Shown: piece after piece, positions 18,483 through 28,215 of the stretch
How the letters are laid out: each line of letters starts with the position of its first letter
Numbering within the stretch: the first letter of the stretch is position 1
Assembly: GCF_008033235.1 (NCBI RefSeq)
Contig: NZ_CP042432.1
Coordinates: 3,534,001 to 3,598,000 of the forward strand
Length of the DNA stretch: 64,000 bases
From: Anseongella ginsenosidimutans
GTDB lineage: Bacteria > Bacteroidota > Bacteroidia > Sphingobacteriales > Sphingobacteriaceae
Reading direction: 5' to 3'
Position numbers and translations under genes: made by a program
The notes under the pieces: model-generated
Databases searched by the model: none
The model's input: the letters and a program-made list of their open reading frames with translations, nothing else
Told to the model about the DNA's origin: nothing

Positions 18483-19856
18483 CTATTCTGTCAGATGTTC
18501 CCAAATTACATCAAACACTTCCACAGCCTGGCAATTTCCGCTTTTTCCCCGCAGCGGCTGCCCGGTAATTAGTACAGGCTTTTCCTGGTCCGGCACATTG
18601 ATACGGCCATGGGAACCCTTTACCAGGGAGGCATCCAGGGGAATGATATCCATCAGCATCCGGAAACCGAGCTTTTTCCGCAGCAGCTTCCAGGCGATCA
18701 GCGGCATCAGGAACTTTATACCAGGATTGGTAAACATTTCCACCGGGTCATAACCCGGTTTACGATGAATATCCACCACACGCGCGAAATCCGGCGCCCG
18801 GCTATCGTCCATCCAGTAGTAATAATCAAACCAGTAACCTTCCGCCGCTACGGCCACCAGGTCACCCGCTCTTTCATGGCCGATCCCATATTGTTGTTTC
18901 CCTTCCCCGTCCAGGATCAGTTCAATACCTTCAGTATCCTCCAGCAGGCTTCGTACCTTGTTCATGCAGGTTGTGTCGTTCACATAGACATGCGCCACCT
19001 GGTGGTCTGCCAGGGCAAAGGCCCGGGACGCGCCCGGATCCAGTAATTCCAGCCCGTTCTCTACCCGGACCTGCAATAACCCTTTTTTTCTCAACAGCCG
19101 GTTAAGGGAAACAGCATGCTGCACCTGTGATATTCCGTATTCCGAAAGCAGGATCACCCTTGCATTTCTTCCTTCGTAATAAGTGATCAGGTCTTTGCAA
19201 ACCGCGTCTATTTCTTCCAGGTCGGCCATGACCGAAGGATGACCGGGCCCATGCCGCTGAGGGTTATAGTCCATATGCGGCAGGTAGATCAGCGTCAGCG
19301 TAGGATCATACATCGCATCGGTTTTCATCGACGCGTCCGCAATCCAGCGGCTGGAACGAATATGAGTGTTAGGCCCCCAGAAATTAAAAAGCGGGAATTG
19401 GCCCAGTTCCTTTTGCATCTGATCACGCAGCTCCGGGGGCTGGGAATAGACGTCCGGGATCTTTCTTCCGTCAGCACGGTACTGCGGCCGGGGTGTAAGG
19501 GTATAATCGGCTGTACTGTACATATTATACCACCAGAACATTTTGGAACAGGTGAATGAAGGATCCAGTTTTTTAGCCTTTTCCCATATCTTTTCGGCCT
19601 GCACCAATTTGTTGGACTGCTTCCAGAATTTTATTTCCGCATCATTCCGGTCGTACCAGCCATTGCCTACGATGCCATGTTCGGTGGGAAGCCGGCCGGT
19701 CACATAAGTGGATTGCGCGCTGGTAGTAAGGGCAGGCAGCACGGGGTCAATGACCGTAGTATTTTTCCGGGAAGCCCATTCTTCCAGGAAGGGCGTATGC
19801 CGCCCGATAAAACATTTAGTAAGGCCTACCACATCAATGACAACCGTCTTATTCAT
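18483..19856 (-). CDS. eboF: EboF-type alkaline phosphatase-superfamily phosphodiesterase
   Basis: A 457-residue nucleotide pyrophosphatase/phosphodiesterase-like protein. Metal and nucleophile positions are visible: IDVVG at the N-terminus, LPALTTSAQSTYVTG with the Thr/Ser nucleophile region, LPHMDYNPQRHG, LLSEYGI and ALADHQVAHVYV. No signal peptide is seen, so it is likely cytoplasmic. It is the last ebo gene and overlaps eboE by 8 bp, with thrS about 58 bp downstream. The ebo cluster acts in making or moving an unidentified metabolite in cyanobacteria, algal plastids and bacteria; the substrate of EboF is not known. Confidence 0.85.
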   Translation of the reverse strand: MNKTVVIDVVGLTKCFIGRHTPFLEEWASRKNTTVIDPVLPALTTSAQSTYVTGRLPTEHGIVGNGWYDRNDAEIKFWKQSNKLVQAEKIWEKAKKLDPSFTCSKMFWWYNMYSTADYTLTPRPQYRADGRKIPDVYSQPPELRDQMQKELGQFPLFNFWGPNTHIRSSRWIADASMKTDAMYDPTLTLIYLPHMDYNPQRHGPGHPSVMADLEEIDAVCKDLITYYEGRNARVILLSEYGISQVQHAVSLNRLLRKKGLLQVRVENGLELLDPGASRAFALADHQVAHVYVNDTTCMNKVRSLLEDTEGIELILDGEGKQQYGIGHERAGDLVAVAAEGYWFDYYYWMDDSRAPDFARVVDIHRKPGYDPVEMFTNPGIKFLMPLIAWKLLRKKLGFRMLMDIIPLDASLVKGSHGRINVPDQEKPVLITGQPLRGKSGNCQAVEVFDVIWEHLTE

Positions 19857-21066
19857 CGAATTTGAAATGACTTAACTGCGCTTTTACCCACTTCAGTTCC
19901 CGGCTGATCGATTCGGCCATATCCAGCCTTAATTCGTCAGGGAGAACGTCCCATGTATAGGTTTCTACTTCCAGGTAATTGGTAAACGGCTTTTCCGAAA
20001 ACAATTTCAGGACTTTAAGAATATCCTTCTGTGTCGAAAGGAGCAGGCCGTATTTTTCAATGAAAAGCGGTACGTGAAAATGCACGCGCCATTCTTTATG
20101 TTCTTCATTAAAATGCCGGAGCGCCGGGGGCATATCGTAAAAACGCCGTAGCCGCCTGGGGCCTAGTTTCGCTACCACCTGATGTAAATAAACAGGTTCA
20201 TTAAATAGCCCTAATTCTTTTATTTTTTGGCGGTTATACTTTCCAAACAGCACCTTCAATGCGGCACTTACCTGCAGCTTACCCACACGGATGCCCTTTT
20301 CGGAGAGCTTCTTCAGCAGGCTGCTGTGATTCTCATAAGACACGGCCACATGACAGATATCGTAACACAGCCGGATATGCTCCTTTAGCAACGCCTTTGC
20401 TTCCGCGGCCTTCAGGCCCATCTTTTTCCGGAAATACTTGACCCCTTCCGGGAGCAGGTATTCCTCGTACCACTCTATAAATTCCCGGGTGTTGCCCAGC
20501 AGCCCGTCCGGCTCCGGTTCTATGTCAAGGTGAAGGCATACGCCCGATTCCGCCTTTTCCCGCGCCAGGTATTCGGCTACTTCCAGGATATGGTAGGTTG
20601 ACTGGATAACCGCATTGGTAGCCGCTGACCGGGTAGAAAACCAGTCTTTATAAGATAAGGGTGAAGTGGAAATGCTTCCGTTCATACCTACGGGAAGCAA
20701 TTCCTTCAATTGCCCGAAAAGCCTGAGCGTATAATCCAGGCGATCCCGGCTGAGCCAGTCCGGGTAATGAACCAGGTCTTTTACCTTTTCATAATGAAAG
20801 GCCCCGTAAGGGAAACCGTTCATCGTGAAAACATAAAAATTATTCTTTTTCAGCCAGCTCTTAAACCGCGTAAGCTCCTTCGCATCCAGCTCCTGGGAAG
20901 CCTGGTTGGACAAACGCAGCCCTACTCCCATCAGAGCGTCCTTATCACCGGCCTTTTCCCGTACGCTGGGTAAATATTTTTTTAACTGGCTAAAGGTTTC
21001 GTTCCAGCTTTCTGCCGGATGAATATTGGTACAATAAGTCAGGTGACAATTATTAGCAAGTAACAT
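19849..21066 (-). CDS. eboE: EboE, TIM-barrel metabolite traffic protein
   Basis: A 405-residue protein with the EboE signature start (LANNCHLTYCTNIHPAESW) and internal CYDICHVAVSYE and HLDIEPEPDGL segments, consistent with a xylose-isomerase-like TIM barrel. The family is called metabolite traffic protein EboE; its reaction is unknown. Its ATG at 21066 overlaps the repaired end of eboD by 14 bp, and its end overlaps eboF by 8 bp, which suggests translational coupling of D, E and F. Confidence 0.9.
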   Translation of the reverse strand: MLLANNCHLTYCTNIHPAESWNETFSQLKKYLPSVREKAGDKDALMGVGLRLSNQASQELDAKELTRFKSWLKKNNFYVFTMNGFPYGAFHYEKVKDLVHYPDWLSRDRLDYTLRLFGQLKELLPVGMNGSISTSPLSYKDWFSTRSAATNAVIQSTYHILEVAEYLAREKAESGVCLHLDIEPEPDGLLGNTREFIEWYEEYLLPEGVKYFRKKMGLKAAEAKALLKEHIRLCYDICHVAVSYENHSSLLKKLSEKGIRVGKLQVSAALKVLFGKYNRQKIKELGLFNEPVYLHQVVAKLGPRRLRRFYDMPPALRHFNEEHKEWRVHFHVPLFIEKYGLLLSTQKDILKVLKLFSEKPFTNYLEVETYTWDVLPDELRLDMAESISRELKWVKAQLSHFKFDE

Positions 21067-22242
21067 TCGCTTGTTCTTCTACAGATGCTGATCCCAGGAA
21101 TTTTATCGCTTTCAACAAGAGGCCTTCATCCATTTCATGCACTTCGGCGCCTTTTCCAATGTCTTCCAGCAGCGTAATGGTCAGCTGTCCCCCAGGTGTT
21201 CACGGAACTCATGCAGCCCCGCAAGTACGGAACGACTCCTGTTTTCCGCATCCAGGTTCAGCATAAGCAGGGGATCATAAAACCGGAATCCAAGCCGAAG
21301 GAACAGGGAAAGCACCCTTGCCGCATCTTCCTGCGACAACATTCCTTTTAGCGTGGAATAGGTGACATCCAGGGCCATGCCTATCACCACCGCTTCTCCG
21401 TGGCGAAGGCGGTAGTCACTCATTTGTTCCAGTTTATGCGCCGACCAATGGCCGAAATCAAGCGGCCTGGAAGAGCCCTTTTCAAAAGGATCGCCTCCTC
21501 CGCGAATGTGATCGAGGTGAAGTTTCGCACAATGGTAAATGATCTCTTTCATTCCGCTCATATCCCTTGCGGCAAGAGACGCTGCATTGCTTTCGATATA
21601 CCGGAAGAAAGGCTCATCCTTTATAAGGGCAACCTTTATTGCCTCGGCAATACCTGAACGCCAGTCCCTGATGTGCAGCGTACGCAGGAACTCAAAATCA
21701 TTAAGAACGGCCACTGGCGGAACAAAGGTTCCCAGGAAGTTCTTCTTTCCGAAGTAATTAATCCCGTTCTTCACTCCCACACCGGAATCGTTTTGCGAAA
21801 GTACCGTAGTAGGAATACGGATATGCCTTACTCCGCGATGCGCGATCGCCGCCGCATAACCCACAAGGTCCAGCACGGCCCCGCCTCCGATGGCGGCCAC
21901 AAAAGAATGCCGGTCAATCCCATATTGGTTTACCGCTTCCAGGATTTGCCGGGTGTATGTCTCATCATTTTTACATTGTTCTCCGCCAGGGATCAGGAGC
22001 GGTTCGGCACAAAGCGCCGGCAAGCCCGGGTGACTTTCAAAATAACCGCGGATTTTCCCGATAAGATCCGGATGATGGCGGGCCGCGCCCTCATCAATAA
22101 CAAATAAAATCTTTGAAGAGCTGGTTGAAGTTAATTCTTTTAAAACGTTGTGAAGTAATTTGTTATTGGTATCAAAAAGATGTTCTGTAAAAAAGACACT
22201 ATATTGATATGCCACACTAAACTCCTGCTTGATCGCTTCCAT
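21053..22242 (-). CDS. eboD: EboD, 3-dehydroquinate-synthase-like cyclase (single-base frameshift at 21189-21193)
   Basis: A sugar-phosphate-cyclase superfamily protein with PGGEQCKND, AIGGGAVLDLVGYAAA, RIPTTVLSQNDSGVGVKNG and DFGHWSAHKLEQMSDYRLRH, including the Lys and His residues expected for NAD and metal binding. The first frame stops at 21181 after EFREHLGDS. Adding one G in the G5 run at plus 21189-21193 continues it as LGGQLTITLLEDIGKG to ANVTC at 21053, giving about 396 residues. The ATG at 22242 is preferred; a TTG at 22296 would add 18 residues. True AroB is expected elsewhere, so this probably makes a different cyclitol-like product. Confidence 0.85.
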
Positions 22243-22357
22243 ATCTGCTGCGCTATTAAAAGCGGGTAAGTTACGAAAAATCAGATTCGTCCCCAAGTAT
22301 CTCCTACTGAAGTTTTTTTGAAAGACCGCTCAGCGCTAACCGGTAAGGCGGCAAATA

Positions 22358-23746
22358 CTAAATCACCCCTCCGCTGATCAGCATCGAGAGCAGTACGGTA
22401 AGTAAAAAACCACAGACGGAAATAATGGTTTCCATCATGGACCAGGATCTTAACGTTTCTTTTTCAGTAAGGTACAAATACCGGTTTACAAGCCAGAAAC
22501 CGCTGTCGTTTACATGAGAAAGCGTCGTGGCGCCAGAAGCGATGGCAATTACTACCAGCGCGTTCTGCATATCGGGAAGCGCCATTAATTGAAGCGCCGG
22601 CGCCACCATGCCTGCCGCGGTGATCATCGCTACCGTCGCCGAGCCCTGGGTAACCCGTATGATCAGGGCCAGCAGGTAGGCCAGGACGATCATTGGTACG
22701 TTCAGCGAGGTCATGGTTTCGGCCAGGGCTGTTCCTACCCCGCTGTCAATAAGTATCTCCTTGAACATTCCCCCGGCGCCGGTTACCAGGATGATCAGGC
22801 CGGCAGGAGCAAGTGATTTATTGGCAATTTCCAGTACTTCCCGGGAATTATAGCCCATGCGGCTGCCAAAGAAATACATCGCTCCAAGGGTGGCCATTAG
22901 CAACGCGCTGAAGGGATGCCCGGCAAACTGAACGGCTTTTACCCAAAAAGATTCCGCATTAATCATGCCGTCGCCGGCCAGGATATCCGCCACGGTACCA
23001 AGCATGATCAGCAGTAAGGGAAGAAGGATCAGGGTCATTACTACCGTAAAGGAAGGCAGCTTTCCCCCGCCGGCCGCCTCATCGGGATCCGGCTCCGGAA
23101 CATCTTCCAGCGGAGGCGGATAGGCCATGATCCGTTTGGAAATAAATTTACCAAAGACAGGCCCCGCAATAATGGCTACCGGGATCCCGATAATTACGCC
23201 GAAAAAAATGACCCAGCCAAGAGGCACATTTAATATCTCGGCCACGGCTACCGGCCCCGGGGTAGGCGGGACAAAAGTATGGGTCACACCCAGTCCGGCC
23301 AGCAGGGGAATACCGTAATACAGCGTAGATTTCCCGGTCTTACGCGCCAGGGCGTACACGATGGTTACCAGCATAATAAAGCCGATATCCAGGAAAATAG
23401 GAATAGAAATAATAAAACCGGTAAGGGTCAGCGCCCAGGGAGATTTTTTCTCCCCGAACCATTGCAACAGCCTCCTGGCCATTACCTCGGCGCCCCCGGA
23501 GGCTTCCATGAGCTGCCCGAAAATGGCTCCCAGGCCCACGATCACCGCCACGAAACCAAGTACACTACCCATCCCGTCCTGGATACTGGTAAAAATTTCC
23601 CTGACAGGCATGCCTGTTCCTACTCCTACCGCGATGCTTGCTACCAGCAGCGCCAGGAAAGCATGGACGTTGAAGCGGATAACAAGGATGAGCAACAGGA
23701 TAATCGCCAGGAGCGTGATGCCTAAAAGATACGCCGAGTCGGTCAT
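22358..23746 (-). CDS. GntP-family gluconate:H+ symporter
   Basis: A 462-residue polytopic membrane protein of the GntP family: hydrophobic throughout, with GLGVTHTFVPPTPGPVAVAEIL and the C-terminal VTQGSATVAMITAAGM and SGATTLSHVNDSGFWLV motifs. Family members import gluconate and similar sugar acids with protons. It lies between eboD and a GH43-type lipoprotein, on the same strand, and so interrupts the ebo gene order. Whether it imports an ebo-related compound or simply uses the same transcript cannot be told from sequence. Confidence 0.92.
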   Translation of the reverse strand: MTDSAYLLGITLLAIILLLILVIRFNVHAFLALLVASIAVGVGTGMPVREIFTSIQDGMGSVLGFVAVIVGLGAIFGQLMEASGGAEVMARRLLQWFGEKKSPWALTLTGFIISIPIFLDIGFIMLVTIVYALARKTGKSTLYYGIPLLAGLGVTHTFVPPTPGPVAVAEILNVPLGWVIFFGVIIGIPVAIIAGPVFGKFISKRIMAYPPPLEDVPEPDPDEAAGGGKLPSFTVVMTLILLPLLLIMLGTVADILAGDGMINAESFWVKAVQFAGHPFSALLMATLGAMYFFGSRMGYNSREVLEIANKSLAPAGLIILVTGAGGMFKEILIDSGVGTALAETMTSLNVPMIVLAYLLALIIRVTQGSATVAMITAAGMVAPALQLMALPDMQNALVVIAIASGATTLSHVNDSGFWLVNRYLYLTEKETLRSWSMMETIISVCGFLLTVLLSMLISGGVI

Positions 23747-23816
23747 AGTGGTCTAATTTAGGTTTCCGGTGCAGGATGTTTCTGCTAAAGCCCGGATCAA
23801 GTGATCAGTTCAACAG

Positions 23817-24856
23817 TTAATTGAATGCCGGAACTTCCTGTTCTTCCAGCATGGGCTGTTTTCCCGCCATTGCAGGCCAGCCGTCCTTCCAGTTGATCTT
23901 ATCGAGCAGCATTACCCTTCCCTTGCCCGGATCCTTCCTGTCATAAGCGTGGTAAAGCATCCAGTCCTGCCCGCGGTCATCGGTGAAAATATCCCCGTTA
24001 TGGCCAGGGCCTGCAAAGGCCTCATTTCCTTCCAGAATAAGCGTCCCGCCGTTCTCCAGCAGGGCATTCCCCTCCCGGTCCACGTAAGGGCCTTTAAGAG
24101 AAGCCGCCCGCGCCACCTTTACGCGGTAAGTACTGCTGGCCCCTTCGCAGCAGGTACCCGTGGAACCAAAAAAATAATAGTGGCCTCCCTTCTTGAGAAT
24201 ATACGTGCCTTCGTATGCGTCTCCCGCGATCCGGAATTTCTCCCCCTTTATTTTGGTGCCGTCTTCTGATAATTCAATACCGTAGATCCCGTGGAAACTC
24301 CCCCAGAAGAGATAAGGCTTTCCTTCGTCTTCTATAAAGAAAGCGTCAATAGAATTATCCACACCTACGTCTTTACTATAAAACAACTTTCCCAGGTCGC
24401 GGAACGGCCCCTGGGGTTGCTCGCTTACCGCCAGGCCGATTCCCGGATTGGGGTCCCCCAGGTCGAAAAGGAATAATACAAACGGTAAAGCCCTTTATAG
24501 TAAACGGCGTCGGGCGCCCATATTCCGCCTTTCTCCTTCCAGTCCGGCTTCTTTTCCAATGCGGCCCCCACTTTCTCCCAGTTCACGAGGTCTTTCGACC
24601 GAAGTATGGGCATGACAAGCAAGCCCTCGCCCCAATTTGCCTGGGTGGAATAGGCATAAAAATAACCATCAGGAGCTTTGATCAGGTTCGGATCAGGAAA
24701 ATCTTTATTGAAAACAGGGTTCATAAACCCGCGGGGAGCGGTCTCAGGCTGCGTCTGGCTTGTATCTGCTTGCTCCGCTCCGCCCTGCTTTCCTCCCGAA
24801 AGGGAACAGGCCGCAAGGACAATTAGTAATCCAGGCAAATGAAAAATCGTCGTCAT
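23817..24856 (-). CDS. GH43-family lipoprotein glycosidase (single-base frameshift at 24455-24459)
   Basis: Lipoprotein signal with a lipobox at VLAAC, then a five-bladed GH43 fold: KDFPDPNLIKAPDGYFYAYS with the base Asp, IWAPDAVYY, VDNSIDAFFIEDEGKPYLFW with the second Asp, and AYEGTYILKKGGHYYFF with the acid Glu. The N-terminal frame stops at 24425 after STWGTPIRESAWR. One G added in the G5 run at plus 24455-24459 gives STWGDPNPGIGLAVSEQPQG and joins the C-terminal frame for a total of 346 residues. Members cleave arabinan- or xylan-type chains. It is placed between eboC and gntP. Confidence 0.88.
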
Positions 24857-25021
24857 GTTCACGTTGAAATATTGGTTCAGCCCCTAAAATAAGAATTTGT
24901 ACGTAAATGTCAGGCCGGGCTTGAATTTCCGTACGCAGTTTTACACGAAAGCCAAAAGCGGACAGCGAGTGTTGCGATCACGAGGGCCTGCTCCCGCAAG
25001 TGTAGCAAATACTAAATTGGT

Positions 25022-25912
25022 TCAGGTAACTGCGTAAAGCCTAGCAAGCAGCAGTGAAAGGGGAAACAAGGCCGCAATGGCCAGCGCCGGCAGCCAGCCG
25101 GCGAAAGCAGCGGCGTAAGACGCATTCAGAAAAATCAGGGAAAGCACGCCGGCCTTTACCGACAGGCGGATATCAGCCGGTTCCAGCGTTCGGAACGCCT
25201 TCCCAAGCGGGCGCGCCGCCATAAAGAACCAGCCTGCGGCAAAAAGAAGCGTATGAAGCACGGAATGCTGCCAGGCTCCAAGGGCAATCAGCCCGGCGGC
25301 CAGCAGGCAATACAGGAGAAAAGAAGTTTGAATAGCTTTCTTATTTCCGCCCACCACTTCTCCCCGGCTGATCACGGTAACAGCTGTTATAAAAATGAGC
25401 GGAAAAAGCCCCAGCCAGGACATTCGCCAGGTAAGTTCCGGGACAATGGAAATACCCAGCAGCAGGTTGAAGGAGCGGCAAAGCCCCATATTCAGCGGAC
25501 CAAACAGGGCATAGGATTTGCTGCGGATATTATAAAGCAGCACCAGCCCCGCTATACCTACCGCCAGCGTTCCGGGAACAGGCCCGGCGAGGAAAGCCAG
25601 CAGCACGCCGGCCGCGAGCAGCGAAAACCCAAGTATTCCCGCCTGTAATCGGCTCGCGTCTCCCCGTGGAATGGGGCGTTCGGGACGTTCCTTACTGTCC
25701 AGCGCCGCGTCAAAAAAATCATTCAGCACCACGCCGCCGCCGTAAAGGCAGGCGGTGGAACAGCTTAACAAAAACAGCGGGAAGGCCCATCCGCCTTTAT
25801 CAAGAAAAAAGCCCAGCAAACCGTAAGAAACGGCCGCTCCCGCCCATACATCGGCCACCGAAGTGACAATATTGGCCGGGCGCAACAATTGAAATAAGGC
25901 CTTAAACGTCAA
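25022..25912 (-). CDS. eboC: EboC, UbiA-like prenyltransferase
   Basis: A 296-residue polytopic membrane protein of the UbiA superfamily with the Asp-rich motif NDFFDAALDSKERPERPIP, where the Asp residues bind Mg-diphosphate. The second acidic motif is replaced by VISRGEVVGGNKKAI, an SRGE...GGNK pattern that I associate with the EboC subgroup. This suggests an unusual acceptor. It lies 13 bp after eboB. GH43 begins 165 bp downstream instead of eboD. The prenyl donor and acceptor are unknown. Confidence 0.88.
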   Translation of the reverse strand: MTFKALFQLLRPANIVTSVADVWAGAAVSYGLLGFFLDKGGWAFPLFLLSCSTACLYGGGVVLNDFFDAALDSKERPERPIPRGDASRLQAGILGFSLLAAGVLLAFLAGPVPGTLAVGIAGLVLLYNIRSKSYALFGPLNMGLCRSFNLLLGISIVPELTWRMSWLGLFPLIFITAVTVISRGEVVGGNKKAIQTSFLLYCLLAAGLIALGAWQHSVLHTLLFAAGWFFMAARPLGKAFRTLEPADIRLSVKAGVLSLIFLNASYAAAFAGWLPALAIAALFPLSLLLARLYAVT

Positions 25913-25925
25913 GACGCCTGTGTTT

Positions 25926-26828
25926 TCAGTTTTTAATGATCGGATCGTTCACCTTTGCCTGCTGACCGCCCCGCAGCACGGAATTTCCCTGGAAAAGCTG
26001 TGTTTGGTCTATGCCGGGGGCATTTTTCCAGTCTTCTTCCTTCATTTGCCCGCTCTGTCCGAAGGCATCCAGCGCGTTTTTATAGCAGACAAGCTCCACC
26101 TGGTCCAGGGGAATACCTCTTTCCAGCATCAGGGCAGCCGTCTTGGGAACGGCCAGGGGATCACTTACGCCCCAGTCGGCGGCACTGTTAATAATAATCC
26201 GTTCAGCACCGTATCGTTTCACGATTTCGACCATGCGCTCGTTACCCATTTTGGTATTAGGATATATAGTAAATGCCGTCCAGTACCCGCGGTTCAGTAC
26301 CTCTTCCACGGTTTCTTCATTATTGTGGTCTACAATTACTGAAGAAGGGTCTATCCCGTGTTCTTCGCAAACGTCCATGCTGCGGGTGGTACCGGTTTTC
26401 TTATCGCGGTGCGGTGTATGTATCTGAATGGGCATCGCCGTTTCCCGGGCAAGTTCTATCTGCGCCCGGAAGTATTTATCTTCCGCCGCAGTCTGATCAT
26501 CATAGCCAATCTCCCCGATACCTACCACCCCTTCTTTATAAATAAAAAGGGGAAGAAGGTCCATTACCTCTTCTGCCAGCGCCTCATTATTGGCCTCCTT
26601 TGAATTCAGGCCGATGGTGCAATAATGCCGGATGCCAAACTGGGAAGCGCGGAAACGCTCCCAGCCAATGAGCGTGCTGAAATAATCCTTAAAACTCCCT
26701 ACTGCCGTCCTGGGCTGTCCCAGCCAGAAAGCCGGTTCTATAACAGCCACTACACCTGCTTTTTGCATGGCTTCGTAGTCATCCGTTGTCCGGGACACCA
26801 TATGCACATGCGGATCGATAAATTTCAT
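25926..26828 (-). CDS. eboB: EboB, TatD-like metal-dependent hydrolase
   Basis: A 300-residue TIM-barrel hydrolase starting MKFIDPHVHMVSRTTDDY with the HxH metal site, a middle Glu in VVGIGEIGYDDQTA, then IQIHTPHRDKKTGT, VIVDHNNEETVEEV and the terminal Asp of INSAADWGVSD. These are the metal ligands expected in the TatD/amidohydrolase superfamily. It sits 20 bp after eboA and 13 bp before eboC. The substrate is unknown. Confidence 0.9.
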   Translation of the reverse strand: MKFIDPHVHMVSRTTDDYEAMQKAGVVAVIEPAFWLGQPRTAVGSFKDYFSTLIGWERFRASQFGIRHYCTIGLNSKEANNEALAEEVMDLLPLFIYKEGVVGIGEIGYDDQTAAEDKYFRAQIELARETAMPIQIHTPHRDKKTGTTRSMDVCEEHGIDPSSVIVDHNNEETVEEVLNRGYWTAFTIYPNTKMGNERMVEIVKRYGAERIIINSAADWGVSDPLAVPKTAALMLERGIPLDQVELVCYKNALDAFGQSGQMKEEDWKNAPGIDQTQLFQGNSVLRGGQQAKVNDPIIKN

Positions 26829-26848
26829 AACCTTATTACTTACAAATA

Positions 26849-27751
26849 CTATTTATAAAATGCCCCGCGTTCGCACGCAAGCCCTAGCGTATCCCAGGTC
26901 AACTCTCCCCTTTCGGCCTTTCCGGCCAATCCGGGATGCGCTGACAGCAGTTCCTTTGCTTCGGGATGATCACTGTCATAACAAGCCAGTACAGCCGCTT
27001 CCTCCCGGCAGGGATCATTTCCAGCCAGCAGGCGCCGGATATCGGCAAACAATTTTTCATCCATAAAAGGCCCGAAACACCGCCAGAGTTCCGGGCTTAC
27101 CTGGCGGCCGGCCGACCAGCGCTCATGCGCATAATCGGAAAGGATCCTTGCCAGGGAAGCATTTGCCCGCTGGTCAATCCCGTATATGCGGTAAATAGGG
27201 CGCTGCATAAATAAGGCCTTCAGCACCATCTGGTTCCAGGCAGCTTCCTCCAGGTAATCAAACGGATAAGGATTATCCAAAGCGATGGCGTCAAATACAT
27301 CCGTAATATTGGTCCGTATCCCGTCAGTAGTACGAAAGCGGAAGGCTTCCGGAAATCGGTACAAAGGCAGGGCCGAGTACAAAGCAACCTGCTCATATAC
27401 TTCAGCTGCACTGAACAATTCTTCCACCCTTGCAATGTATTCCTGCTGCCCTCCGGAAGGATCAAGGTGCAGTAATAAATATACCCTGCAAAAACGGTCT
27501 ATGGTCCAGCTGCCGGGATTAAACCCTTTTCTGCAGGCTTTCAACAGCGCCTGCTGTTCAGGTGTGATAGTCATCGGGGATTTCCCCACCAGGCGTGGAA
27601 TACTGCTGAAAAGAAGGTTGAACTTCATTTTCGCCTGCGTCTCCGATGCCTCGTTCAGCTTTTTTTCAAGCTGGCCAAAAGCGTCCTCCGGCAGATTTTG
27701 CCGGATAAGGGCATTAAAACATGCCTTTAACTCGCCGGTTTTAACTTCCAT
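26849..27751 (-). CDS. eboA: EboA domain protein
   Basis: A 300-residue soluble protein without a recognisable catalytic motif. Segments such as PGSWTIDRFCRVYLLLHLD, IRTNITDVFDAIALDNPYP and EAAWNQMVLKALFMQRPIY are typical of the EboA family, which is the helical first gene of ebo clusters. Position supports this: first in the order A-B-C with a 20-bp gap to eboB. It is preceded by a TMEM220 gene 13 bp upstream. Function is unknown. Confidence 0.87.
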   Translation of the reverse strand: MEVKTGELKACFNALIRQNLPEDAFGQLEKKLNEASETQAKMKFNLLFSSIPRLVGKSPMTITPEQQALLKACRKGFNPGSWTIDRFCRVYLLLHLDPSGGQQEYIARVEELFSAAEVYEQVALYSALPLYRFPEAFRFRTTDGIRTNITDVFDAIALDNPYPFDYLEEAAWNQMVLKALFMQRPIYRIYGIDQRANASLARILSDYAHERWSAGRQVSPELWRCFGPFMDEKLFADIRRLLAGNDPCREEAAVLACYDSDHPEAKELLSAHPGLAGKAERGELTWDTLGLACERGAFYK

Positions 27752-27764
27752 GGAAAGAACCTGA

Positions 27765-28136
27765 TTAACGGCCGGTCCCTTGCCGGCGCTTTCGATAATA
27801 GTGAAAAATGAAGACGATCACCAGAATTAACAAACCGAAGAACTCTCTTGTTTCCTCTATCCAGGGTTTGGTTGCTTTCATCGTCTGGGCAATATTCTCA
27901 TGCTCATGCTCGAAAAACCACGATTCCAACCCCGGGATAAACCGGATCATGTACACAAAGTAAATGACCAGGCCGGCCAGTATCATCCATTTATTATAAC
28001 GGTTCGCGGCTGCCATAAAACATACGACTGCTGCGTATCCATATATGGGCACCCAGATAACCGGGTCCATATCGTTGTATTGCAAGGCGGCAAAAACAAC
28101 GAAAAGTATTCCCAGAAAAATATTTAACGCTCTCAT
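27765..28136 (-). CDS. TMEM220-family membrane protein
   Basis: A 123-residue membrane protein with about four hydrophobic helices. The N-terminal ALQYNDMDPVIWVPIYGY motif is characteristic of the TMEM220 family, a small membrane family shared by bacteria and animals with no known activity. It lies 13 bp upstream of eboA and 79 bp downstream of the ThuA gene, all on the minus strand, so it probably shares a transcript with ebo genes. Confidence 0.85.
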   Translation of the reverse strand: MRALNIFLGILFVVFAALQYNDMDPVIWVPIYGYAAVVCFMAAANRYNKWMILAGLVIYFVYMIRFIPGLESWFFEHEHENIAQTMKATKPWIEETREFFGLLILVIVFIFHYYRKRRQGTGR

Positions 28137-28215
28137 TTTCTAAACTTAAACAGGGGGAAGTAACCTCCGCAGCACCCTTAACCCTGTATCCAATCTCAGA
28201 ACTTCAGGCACGCGC

